From Ischnura elegans (lineage: Eukaryota; Arthropoda; Insecta; Odonata; Coenagrionidae): 64,000 nt of DNA. Every line of letters starts with the position of its first letter. The first letter of the stretch is position 1. The DNA lies in contig NC_060252.1 of assembly GCF_921293095.1 (NCBI RefSeq), positions 75,040,866 through 75,104,865 of the forward strand, given 5' to 3'. Below the pieces are notes generated by a model. The model was not told the DNA's origin and made no database searches. It worked only from the letters and a program-made list of their open reading frames with translations. Of this stretch, positions 11,331-21,629 are shown in pieces. The position numbers and the translations under genes were made by a program.

Positions 11331-12339
11331 TCTTTCCATATAAATTTATTGTTTTCGCAATGTAAAGAACAATATCTTTACATGAAAAGTTGATGCTACC
11401 AAAACGATAGTGAGGATCGACTTGAGGAAACAAAGCGCAACAGTTAATACTGTTGCAATCAATAACGGAAATCTCCTCATTAAAAATTGGAGAGATGGAA
11501 GGATTACCTGGAAGAGTTATACCACAAAATCAATCCTAGGATTAATGATTATTGATTAGGATGATTGTTTTAAAGTGATGAAGGCATTTGTGTATATATT
11601 GGATATTACTGCACTGATCCATTTGCTTTTTATGCTAAATCATTCTTGATCTTATTAAATGTGAAGACATCTTTATTGATGTGCCTATATACCATCATAA
11701 TTATAAATTTAATGCTCCCGAAGATATTTCCTCCACAATTAATATTTTTCAATCCATTTATTTATATTTTTTATATTTCCATCAATTCGGTCGTTAAATA
11801 TTTTTCTTATATTCCCATTAGACAAGGATATTTTTACATAGTTAAACGCATATAGTCGCTCTCTATCCTTTTACCTCGGTTTGCAGTCGCTTTGCTGTAT
11901 CTATATTGAATACCTCTCGTTTACCCGCCGAGTGATTAAATCCCTCTGCCCTGCTCTCCACTTATCGACTGGCATTGAAGAATGCTAGCGTCCGAAAGGC
12001 AAACACCCAATTTCTTACGTTAGACGGCCCGAAGCATTCCCATTTTTTCTGTTGGCGGTGGGCGAGACGAACGGTTCATGGAGGCCATAGCTGCGATGCC
12101 GTGGACCATGTCAGCGGAGTTTTTGTTGGGAGAGAGATGACCCGCTAGATGGACTGCAGCATCCATCCCGTTGTTCTTTCACTGCTTGCCTCTCACAGCC
12201 ATGAGCAGAACGGTGGTACTCCACTCACTTTCTTACCTGAAACTTTTCGTGTACGTGATTCTCATCTGCGTGAGCGATCTCGAACATACGAGTACGAATG
12301 CTCGAGATCGCGTAAGTATTTTTATCACCAGATTAAAAC
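11331..12339. other. no feature recognised
   Basis: Very AT-rich to about 11870, then a GC-richer part (11940-12340) with no identifiable gene. Confidence 0.45.
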
Positions 12340-13105
12340 AACGCTCATTTGTGGAGCCAAGAATGGGGACTCGAACTTAATCTGAGCAAATGCACGGCGG
12401 TACATTTCCAGCGGAGTTCGTACAACTATAACCATGTCAGTACTGTGGATGATATTTACATAAAGGAAACAGACGAAAAGAAGTACCTGGGAGTTACGAT
12501 AACTTCTAACCTATCGTGGGGAACATATATAAGGAATAATTATGGCAGAGCCCTAAAGAGTTTGGATTCGTCAACCGTATTGTCGGAAGATTTTCGTGTG
12601 AGAAAGTACAAGAAAGGTGTTATTCCTCACTCGTCCGACTACACCTTGAATATAAAGCGAGCATATAGGATCCAGTGCAGAAAGACATAATCCGTGAACT
12701 AAATAAAATACAAAGGAAAGCTGCGCGAAAACTGCTACGGGGGTACAAACAGTGCTACCAATATGTAAAGCGAATTAGGCTGGGAGCCGTTGGAGACTCG
12801 GAGGCATCGCGCTAGGCTTACATTGCTTGAACGATTGAGAATAGATATCTTTAATAGCGATTCGGAGAACATCATCTTAGAGCCCCACCATATTACCAGG
12901 TCCGGCAGAAGCGATAAATTAAGGGTGATATGTATATATTTGCCGAACGGATAGATATGGGAATTCGTTTTTCCACCGAACCATAAAGGACTTTAATAAA
13001 TCCTAGTCATAATTTTGCTTCAGCATTTACTTTTCATAAGTAAACGGCTGGTGCCACCCACCTTTTTAGATAGCTTGCAGGGTAGTACGAAGATGTAGAA
13101 GTGAA
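12340..13105 (+). pseudogene. LINE reverse transcriptase C-terminus and 3' end (degenerate)
   Basis: The frame from 12349 reads WSQEWGLELNLSKCTAVHFQ, then KKYLGVTITSNLSWGTYI, the conserved thumb-proximal part of non-LTR reverse transcriptases (W-x-x-x-W-x-L-x-L-N-x-x-K-C ... Y-L-G-V-x-x). After a shift near 12690 it continues as ELNKIQRKAARKLLRGY and LGWEPLETRRHRARLTLLER, the usual C-terminal tail. The 3' end carries GCTGGTGCCACCCACC and TAGCTTGCAGGGTAG, a type of LINE terminus I know from arthropod genomes. The catalytic F/Y-A-D-D block lies upstream and is absent. A related 3' end is at 57345-57580 on the minus strand. Confidence 0.8.
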
Positions 13106-13178
13106 CGCCAACTACGCCGTCTAACGCTTCTGATCCCGATAACTCAATTTAATTGCTTGAGTTTTGCAAACCCTTCAT

Positions 13179-13395
13179 AAGAAAACGGAACAGCCTCGTA
13201 GGCCATATCTTGAGACATGTTGGCCTGATAAACATTATCGTTGATTCATAATTAGATAGCAATAACGGAAAAGAATAACCTCGAACAAAATATACGGAAC
13301 AGGTAAGGATGTTACGTAGATTTGGAAAGATTAGAGAATTCAGTGGAGAGCTGCCTCAGACCAAATCTTAGGATTTTTGACCACTGATAATGAGT
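13179..13395 (+). pseudogene. RTE-like LINE 3' end, old copy
   Basis: Diverged + strand copy of the element seen on the minus strand at 24751-25195. Translation gives VGHILRHVGLINIIVD and PRTKYTEQV, and the end TGGAGAGCTGCCTCAGACCA matches the last coding block of that family. It is broken by stops and lacks a clean (ATG)n tail. Confidence 0.65.
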
Positions 13396-14992
13396 ATTGC
13401 AAAAAAACGACTCCCAATAAACACTAAATGTATTTCCTCCATTTCAAATACAAGCTCATGGCCAAAACGGACGAGACGATCTCAAGGCTGTGGCTCTTCC
13501 GTAGATGATCGAGTCCTTTAAATTTTATTCAATAACTGACAGTGAGTGATCTGCAATGGGATGTATCTCAGTTTTGATGAGATTGTTATAATGGGACATA
13601 GGACGATCACAATAAAAGATTTCAAATATTTATTCACAAATTACGACTGCTACTTCTCGTTATCTATCTGTCAATCAAAATGATATAGTAACTTATTACC
13701 TCCTGGCAAACACCCTAGAGGTGGATCGTAGTGTATTATTTAGATGCAGATTAGTAAAATAAATTGAGAATTTTCCCGTGTCTGAACCAGAAAAATGTTC
13801 CACTCCGAAGTTTGATTTTTATGTAATGAATTTTTCGCAATACTTTGCGGACAAATTAGAGACCTCTCATGGAATTTCGTACTATCACAGCAAATTCTAT
13901 TGATGATATTTTAATGGAGTTCACACCAAGTAATGCTTAAGTTTGTGAGAAATTCGATAAAATTCCGCTTACAAATGTCTTCGTTTTTCCGTTCACACGT
14001 AACCAACATTCTCAACTGCCGAAAGAATTTGGTAAATGAAAGAGAACGACAAGCTGCTGCGAAAATATGTTCTTCCTCGCTCAGCCATTCTTTCAAAATA
14101 TATTAAAAAAGAAAGGCAAAATTTTCCTCCCCTTACTTATGAGTTGGTGGCGTCATTGAAGTTTCGACTAATTAACTCGATCAGATAGACCGCTCATTGA
14201 GGAAGGAATCTCTTACGAGGGTGAAAAAAATACTGAACCGCGCGTGGTCTGATGCGCAAGGCCAAGGAAAAACTGAAGTTCGAATTCCCGATTGACAGGA
14301 GTCGGTGACGGCATCAACTTGAGAACGGGATTAGGCCATTGATTTTTCGCTTCTAATAGATCGAGGAATAGGCAACATGATGGATAAAAAAGTGGTAAAA
14401 GACGAATTTCTTTACTTTTCAAACTATCGCAATTATCAAGTTTAAAAATCGGTACCAAAACTTCAACTACTTAAAAGCTTATAGTCATAAATATCTCGGG
14501 CTTCAAGCTATGTAAAGTTTACGTTTATCCTAGTACGAGAACCGAGAGATATTCATTTGTTAAAAATACCTTTTGTCTCCATAATAGCTCCAAATATTGA
14601 GTCAAGAATTACGCCTGCTACTTTTCGCAATCTGCGTCTCATTAACAGCGATACATCGCTCAACCTCTTTCTCCCTCCGTTGCCTCCACGTGAGAAGAAT
14701 GGGGAAGGGCGCTTCCCCTCCTCCAGTTTAGGAGGGGAGGGGGTCCTTTCCCTTCCTTCTCCACTTACCCCCACCCTTCGACCCTCAAACTGGAGGGCGG
14801 GAGAGGTCAATGAGCCCTTCTTGGCCCTAAGAAAGGCTGGAATCATGCTGCTTTAGGCACAGTCCCTTTCGTTGAAGGTGATCAGGCGCCCATGCATTAC
14901 ATAAGACTACACTGGCGTCATTGAGATCAATTTGTGTGGAGAACAAATGAATCTTCGAAAAGTAAATAATATCAGATTGATAAATTCATCGA
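13396..14992. other. no feature recognised
   Basis: AT-rich apart from a pyrimidine/purine-biased GC patch at 14640-14850 that keeps both strands open for about 98 codons. No motif is recognisable. Confidence 0.45.
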
Positions 14993-15170
14993 TAGTAATA
15001 ATACAAACAGCTGGAGTAGTTTCCCACACTTTATTATTCGCTCAACCGGTTTCAATGTTTATGCGTAATTAAAAACCCACACAGCCCATGTTAATGATGT
15101 GTAAACATTGTAACCGATTGAGTGAATTAAAATAAATGGAACATTACTACAGCTGTTTGTATCATTACTA
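14993..15170. repeat. inverted-repeat element, 69-bp arms
   Basis: Arms 14993-15061 and 15102-15170 are imperfect inverted copies (outer TAGTAATAATACAAACAGCT against AGCTGTTTGTATCATTACTA) around a 40-bp loop. It resembles a small foldback MITE or inverted terminal pieces of a retroelement; the superfamily is not known. Confidence 0.65.
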
Positions 15171-15540
15171 AGTAAATAGTATACATTATTCACTAACTCA
15201 TACTTCTTGGGGGTATTGCTCCATAATTGATAGGAAAGTAGTACTCCTGGAGTAAAGGACTGACTCCAATTTGACGCTATCGGATAGGCCGATTGAATAA
15301 TGAATTCGAGTCAAAGTGAAAGACCAATACCGTTTGGTACAGTCGTATACATTTGCATAATATCTCCAAGGAATAACAGTGGAAATTGAAAAGAAGTGCA
15401 CGGAGGCATTTGAGTGCATGCCAAATTTAAAAATTGTAGTGACTCTGTATTGTTTCAGATGTTATCTTTTTTTAATTAATGATATAGGCAAATATTAGCA
15501 TCTGTGGCAGGTGATATATGGTGCAATAAAATATTGATTT

Positions 15541-15700
15541 AATGAAATAGAGAGATGGCAATTTTCCCAAAAATTTATTTAGTAACATAAAACGCGTTTC
15601 GACAGGTCTTTTTCAAGTACATTGACTCAAGTACATACGTCGTACTGCGTCGTATATTAGCCAATATTTTTTTGAAAAAAGAGCCATCTCTTTTTCATTA
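15541..15700. repeat. short inverted-repeat element
   Basis: Termini AATGAAATAGAGAGATGGC and GCCATCTCTTTTTCATT face each other over about 160 bp. The interior has CGCGTTTCGACAGG followed by CTTTTTCAAG, a pattern reminiscent of Penelope-like terminal repeats. No coding sequence. Confidence 0.4.
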
Positions 15701-16077
15701 TTTCTACTCAAAAGGTGTTGAAAATCTATTCAATAGGACCTGAAAATTTCAAAATGATGAAATAAGTTTTGGACATGCAAGGCTTAACCAAACGAGTCCG
15801 GTCGATCAGGAAGCACGCTTCCTCTAATCCATATACCATGAAACCCATTTCCGATCACTCCCTGACTGACTGATTCACACAAATATTCTGGGTTCTGGGA
15901 GACGAGATACGACAAAAAGTCATAGAATCCCTCTAAAGTCCCTTCTAAAACCGTATGAAAAACTTGAAAATTTTATCGAAATACTAAACTAACACTTTCT
16001 ATCTATTACAATGTTTCCAACTACCTCTGTCTCCACTTTTTAAGGGCTTTCAGGGCTCAAAATATCTATTATTCAAA

Positions 16078-16234
16078 AATACATATAAATTCAAAGGTAA
16101 GGAAAGAAAGGGATAGGAACATGGAATAGAAAAAGGACGAGGACAACGGTGCTGTGGTAGGTGAAAAAAAGCCAGAAATCAGAGGGTAAAAATGCGGCCT
16201 GCAGGCCTCTTTCCTTACCTTTGAATTTATATGT
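16078..16234. repeat. inverted-repeat element sharing a block with 30468-30526
   Basis: ACATATAAATTCAAAGGTAA (from 16081) recurs inverted at 16213-16232. The left 58 bp, ending GGAACATGGAATAGAAAAAG, is found almost unchanged on the opposite strand at 30468-30526. The direct repeat TATTATTCAAAAAT sits at about 16069 and 16268. Probably a MITE. Confidence 0.6.
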
Positions 16235-16351
16235 ATGTTTGCGCTTAAGGCGCCGTGTGAATGAATGAAGTATTATTCAAAAATGTCATTTTTAGAATCC
16301 AGGCGACGTGATACGTCGAGAAACCTATTTTCAGACCAATCGGAACACTTT

Positions 16352-17015
16352 TAACAGGGCAGTTTCCTTCGTCAAAGAAAAGGAAAGGCATTGATTGCCA
16401 TTCGTTACCCACCATTAGTGCATTCATAATATACTAATTATTTGGTTTTAGAAATCCCAGTTAAGACGAATGTTAATGATCATTTTGAACCTCATTTGAA
16501 AAAGGTCAGACTGGCGCCCTTGCGATGCCATTCCACATGACGTCACAGGGACCTAGATTCTATTCGAGTATTCCGGAGTTTTACATCGTCTGAGATTACC
16601 AATGCAAGCATGCGGAACAGAGCTCAGGGAAACATCTTTTAATAATAACTTATTAAAATTACCTATGGCCGGACAGTTTCGTTTGTTTGATAGGATATAA
16701 ATAATCCTTATTTAAGCCAAGCGCTACCTGCTAGCAGGGTACTGTGCTCCCTGCTAGCAGCCTGCATCGTATCGACGCTCGTAGCCTCGCACCAAGGTAG
16801 CCTCAAACGGCGGAAGCTGGAACCAGAATGACGTCACACGGGCTTTTCCCAGCATTCATACTTAGCCGTCGCGTTTTCGTTGAAAATTTTCACTTTTCAT
16901 TTAATAGCAAAAAAATAGATACCGTCATTAAAAAATCTTAAAGCATGAAATACGTACTTCAGGAGTAATACTCTTTCTATTTAGAGAACTAAAAAAAAAT
17001 AAGAAACCACCCTAT
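16352..17015 (+). mobile_element. 660-bp MITE family, copy 1
   Basis: Starts AACAGGGCAGTTTCC and ends GAAACCACCCTATT, inverted partners of the family TIR AATAGGGTRGTTTCC. Collinear with 19741-20397 over its length. Contains CATGACGTCA (about 16537) and AATGACGTCACACGG (about 16828). No ORF of note. Superfamily unassigned because no target duplication was clear. Confidence 0.75.
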
Positions 17016-17531
17016 TTTGGCCAAACTTCATTTCAACAATAATTTCAATATTTATTGAACATTATCTCAACAACGGAGGGGGATACGGTGTTGCGTCATA
17101 GTGTTCAACAAAAATTGTAAGAACGTAGGCAGATTGACCGCGAGTCAATGAAAGAAAGCATAACAGAGTCAAGGCGTAGAATAGGGAAACCGCGACTCAT
17201 AGCAGCTTGCTTGTAATGTGTGAGGCTGAGTGGAGGAATTGGGGACGCGTCCAGTGGGAAGGTATTTAGGCGTCACTTTCTCCGCTTGCCTAAAATGGGC
17301 AACGCGAGGAGGGGTCGTGGATGGAAATAGGGTCGGTGGAAATGCACAAGCGAGAAGCGAAGCGGTAGAAAGCTCACCAGCACACAACAATGATAACTAC
17401 TCATTTTTACGTGCTAATTACGAAAGTGGATGTTAAATCCGAAATTACGTGCTCGCACATCCTTGGAAAACAGAAATTTTCCACATGTGAGATGTAAAAT
17501 TTCAAAGTCTGCCGCGTGAACGGCGGTGAAA
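17016..17531. other. no feature recognised
   Basis: Short overlapping frames on both strands (17169-17436) reflect a GC-richer patch. No motif. Confidence 0.4.
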
Positions 17532-17660
17532 TATACATGAATTTCCGTGAGATAAAATTCCCCCGGACCGGGAATCGAACCACGGACCGGACGGAAATTC
17601 AATGGTCCGTGGTTTGATTCCCGACCCAGGGGAATTTTTTCTCATGGAAATTCATGTATA
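17532..17660. repeat. tRNA-like SINE palindrome
   Basis: Arms of 57 bp (17532-17588 and 17604-17660) face each other across a 15-bp loop. Each arm carries a box-B-like element (GGTTCGATTCCC / GGTTTGATTCCC) followed by GGGGAATTTT and ATGGAAATTCATGTATA. It is a head-to-head pair of tRNA-derived pieces that would fold into a near-perfect hairpin. Confidence 0.75.
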
Positions 17661-18742
17661 AATACTTGAGATAATAAAGGAAACAGAAGCACATTTACTT
17701 TGATTGCGGATATTTTTTAAAAACATTAACTAAGCCGCCAAACTTTCTTACCCCTATTTTAGTGTGTTTAATCGTTTTAGCGTCTTAATGGCAATTCTTG
17801 TTCAAGATATATTTTCCTCATATTGGTTGACGCTTTGATTTCTTCTACACCTACATACAACCCCGGAATTTGCGTCCCTAAACGCATGGTGCATCAATAA
17901 CCAATCCAAGGAATCAGTGACTTTCTCGTTTAAAAATTGGCAATCTTCTTATCTAACTGACGCGATTTTTATTTTACATGTAAAGCGTATTAGTAATTGT
18001 CTCCGTGCACTCTTCGTGAATCTCTCATTTTCCTTATTCTTAAATTTTTACAGATTTATTTTGCATTTTTGTCAATATGTGTGTCCCAATAGCTAGGTTT
18101 ATCCATCTTAACCCTACCGAAAAAAGCAATCACAATGTTCCTCTCCCATCCATATTTTGATAACCTTCGTTTTCAAACCAATCACTTATATAAAAACAAC
18201 TTTTTAATACACATTTAACAAAATATTTCGAGCATCTCTGCTCTCAATTACTCATAACTTGCCTATTACCGAGGTCTCCCATTATTTTAAAGATATAATT
18301 CACGTAAGTGTTTTTCATGTACTTTCCTCCTTGAAATCAAAAGCATCATCTCTTACTACGGCACTATTTATTTATATCTCTTACTGTTTTCGACATTAAA
18401 ATGAGCCTAAAAATCACATTGATGAGAGCCTCCTCCTATCTTTTTTTCAAAGTTCGTATAAAAACGGCGGCAACTCCTCCCCTAAATGTAATCGGAAGTT
18501 TCCATCAAGGTTGTTTCCGACTTTTAAATACTACCGTCTCCACAGAACTGGAGATAACGAAGGTGAATATCCTCCGGGAATATACATAGTGCTGTGAGAT
18601 TTTTTTAATGGGATCATTCACCTCACATCATTTTCCTTCATGGGCCACCATCAAGAATACCAACCTCAAAATGAATATTTTAATCCTCATCCCTGGTATT
18701 ATGCACGGGGGTCATTAAATAAAGGTTGTGTCTATGCCCAGC
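17661..18742. other. no feature recognised
   Basis: AT-rich and lacking a convincing reading frame or repeat. Confidence 0.45.
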
Positions 18743-18950
18743 AATAGGGTGGTTTCCTATTATGTTTTTACTGCCTAAATCGAAAGATTATTACTCCTGG
18801 AGTACGCATTTCACGCTTTTTGATTTTTAAATGACGATATCTATTTTTCGCGATCAAATGAAAAGTGAAAATTTTCAAGCGCGCGAAAACGCGACGGCTG
18901 AGTACGAATGCTGGGAAAAGCCTGTGTGATGTCATTCTGGAGTGAAACTA
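18743..18950 (-). mobile_element. 660-bp MITE family, copy 4 (one end only)
   Basis: Begins at TIR AATAGGGTGGTTTCC and runs through ACTCCTGGAGTACGCATTTC and TTTTCGCGATCAAATG, the inverted right-hand 200 bp of 19741-20397. The rest of the element is missing. Confidence 0.7.
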
Positions 18951-19316
18951 AAGGAATTAGCTTGGGAAAGGCAGAAATGAGGGCTGCAGACTTTCAATAT
19001 TATGAGGAAAAGTTCTATAAATAAAGAAGCACACCAGGCTCTATCGACTTTCCTTCCCGAATCTTCAATGGTACAGTAGATTCTAGTCTTCTGAAGCCTC
19101 GGCCGCTGGAGAAGATGCTCCTGAACTTTATTCCCTAAAACTTTTTTCAAGTATTACCCAGGAAAAATAGTGAAAATTTCGTATAATGCACAATTGCTAT
19201 CATTAGTTTGCCCCTTGCCGTCATACACTAGTTGACCATTCATATAATATATATTTATAATGAATTCACGAACATGGACTGGGGCAATACATTTCATAAA
19301 ATCCATGGTTCTAAGA

Positions 19317-19590
19317 CAGTGGCGTAGCCAGGAATTTCGTTCTGGGGGGGGGGGGTCCACAACCATGGGGGAAAATGTTTGAAAAAAAGGGTACAAAGTA
19401 ATGGTTTTTAAACTAATTTGAACACTTTAAATAATCGAAAAAATTCATTTGTTAAAGAAATATTTTGCAAATTCAAGATTTTTCAATGTTTAGTTTTCTT
19501 TTATGAAGGAAAATATTTTGTGTTTTTGTATTTCGGGGGGGGGGGGAGGGGGTCAGGACCCCCGGAACTGCACAAAGGCAACGCAAATAA
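19317..19590. mobile_element. hAT-type G-tract MITE, decayed right end
   Basis: Left TIR CAGTGGCGTAGCCAGGAAT, then a run of about 13 G, then an AT-rich core (TTGCAAATTCAAGATTTTTC, TTTTCTTTTATGAAGG), then a second G run and CAGGACCCCCGG. The right TIR is eroded (GGCAACGCAAATAA). Collinear with 26323-26576, 40890-41149 and 62082-62322. Confidence 0.7.
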
Positions 19591-19740
19591 TATTAATTTA
19601 TTTGACAACAGAATCCTTTGAATTGCTTCTTCGACTTGGTAATTTAGTTCCTGTCGTCGTAGAAGGCTGCTTCCACCGGATTTAATGCATTCCCGAGCAT
19701 TCACTTCCTCCTTCAGATTTAAGTCACTCTCCCTAAGTAT

Positions 19741-20397
19741 AATAGGGTAGTTTCCTTCATCAAAGAAAACAAAAGGCATTGATGGCGATTCGTTACCCAC
19801 CATTAGTGTATTCATAATACACAAATTATTTGGTTTTTGAAATACCGGTTTAGACGAATGGCAAGGGTCAAATTTTAACCTCATTTGAAAAAGGCCAGAT
19901 TGGCGCCCATGCGATTCCACTCCACGTGACGTCACAGGGACCTAGTTTCTACACGAGAGGATAGGAGTTATGCATCGTCAGAGGCTACCAATGCATGCAT
20001 GAGGCACAGAGCTCAGGGAAACATGTCTTAATAATCACCTATTAAAACTGGCTAAGGTCGGAAAGTTTTCTTCGCTTGATAAGGTATTAATAAACCTTTT
20101 TTAAGCCATGCGCTACCAGACAGGAAGGTACTCAGCTACCTGTTAGCATCCTGCGTCCTATCAGCGCTCAGAGCCTCGATCAAGGTCACCTACCAGGCGG
20201 GAGGGGGAACCAGAAATACGTCACACGGAGAGATTTCCTTACCCGTCGCGTTTTCGCGCGCTTGAAATTTTTCACTTTTCATTTGATCGCGAAAAATAGA
20301 TATCGTCATTTAAAAATCTAAAAGCGTGAAATACGTACTCCAGGAGTAATAATCTTTCGATTTAGGCAATAAAAAAATAATAGGAAACCACCCTATT
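19741..20397 (+). mobile_element. 660-bp MITE family, copy 2 (best copy)
   Basis: TIRs AATAGGGTAGTTTCCT and, inverted, AATAGGGTGGTTTCCT bound 657 bp. Contains CACGTGACGTCACAGGGACC (about 19922), an overlapping E-box and CRE. No transposase. The copies at 16352, 18743, 20754 and 63755 were matched to this one. Confidence 0.8.
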
Positions 20398-20753
20398 GAA
20401 TGCGTCCATTCCTACCACCGTGGCATTTGACTCCCTTCTCTGAGATGTCACTCGGTGTTTCAAATTTGCCTTAAGAGAACGCATCACTCCTACAGGACCA
20501 GTCTTTTCGAATCATTCTACATTTACAACTTATTCATTCATCTTGAAATTTTCAGTAAAAGATAAATAGACACTTGCGAAAACTTTCCAGTATCTCCATT
20601 TGTTTTATGATATCACAGGATTTCCTCGCGTATTGAATTATTGCATTTGAGATAGAAACAAATTCTGACAGAGGTCGACTCCATATGCATTTTCAGAAAT
20701 TTTTAAATTATTTTTATTTATATATTTATTTATTTAAGCATTGAAAAACAGCC

Positions 20754-20957
20754 GAAACGGCCTGTGACGTCACGTGGGGTGGCATCGCATGGGCGCCAAT
20801 CTGGCCTTTTTCAAATGCTGTTAAAATTGACCATTGCCATTCGTCTGAACTGAGATTTCTAAAACAAAATAATTTGTATATTATGAATACACTAATGTTG
20901 GGTAACGAATCGCAATCAATGCCTTTCGTTTTCTTTAATGAAGGAAACTACCCTATT
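20754..20957 (-). mobile_element. 660-bp MITE family, copy 3 (left end, inverted)
   Basis: The reverse complement matches the first 200 bp of copy 2, ending at TIR ...GGAAACTACCCTATT and starting inside the TGACGTCACGTGG block. It lies only 360 bp from copy 2 in inverted orientation. Confidence 0.75.
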
Positions 20958-21432
20958 GAATGGCAGTTGTAAATAGGGAAAGTGACGGAATTAGCGATGG
21001 AAAAAGGGACGGTGGGAATGATCGTTTGATTCATAAAATGAAGGGTCTAGTGATCATGCTTTTGGTCCCTGAAAAGCTACCGCTAAAAATATCATTCTGA
21101 GGCACGGGAATAATAATCATGAGATTAAGACAACCTTTTCCACGCTTTTCCACGCTTTCATTTCGATCGACCTAGGGTCCAGCTGATGTCGTTTTTTTTT
21201 AATGTAAAAATGGAACCCTCGGATAATGGCATTATGTACTGAAACCTTGGGTGGACGAAATTAAAGAGTGTTGGAAAAAGACTTAATGATAATACATAGT
21301 GATACGTCGTGGCAAAATTAGGAGTGCCGGAACGCACTTTCCTTAACTTTTTTAAGAAGTGGACTATCACTCTGTGTGTTTTTTATTGCAAGTTATTCGT
21401 GCGTAGGTTTCCGCGGCGTTGTTCACGATGTC
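20958..21432. other. no feature recognised
   Basis: No gene or repeat signal before the hairpin at 21433. Confidence 0.4.
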
Positions 21433-21571
21433 TGCTAATTTTCGGGTTTTCCAGCCGCGTCCGTCGTTTATGGTTGACAACATTTTCGACCTGAAGACGA
21501 AAGCAGGATGGCTTTCGAAACTGTTGTCAACCATAAACGACAGACGCGGCTGGAGAACCCGAAAATTAGCA
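21433..21571. repeat. 48-bp-arm hairpin with hammerhead-like core
   Basis: Arms 21433-21480 and 21524-21571 are inverted copies with about two mismatches (TTGTCAACCATAAACGA on the right). The 43-base loop contains CTGAAGA, a 7-bp inner stem CGAAAGC/GCTTTCG closing AGGATG, then AAAC. This resembles the CUGANGA...GAAA core and short stem seen in hammerhead motifs of Penelope-like element terminal repeats. The arms make each strand encode a similar short peptide, which is a by-product of the palindrome. Confidence 0.5.
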
Positions 21572-21629
21572 GTCATCAATTGCAAGTTTTTATTTGCATT
21601 TTATAACAATTTTTTCTCTTGGTTATTAA

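Noticed and set aside
19501..19935. 144-codon minus frame
   Set aside because: Spans the end of one MITE and the start of another; coincidental.
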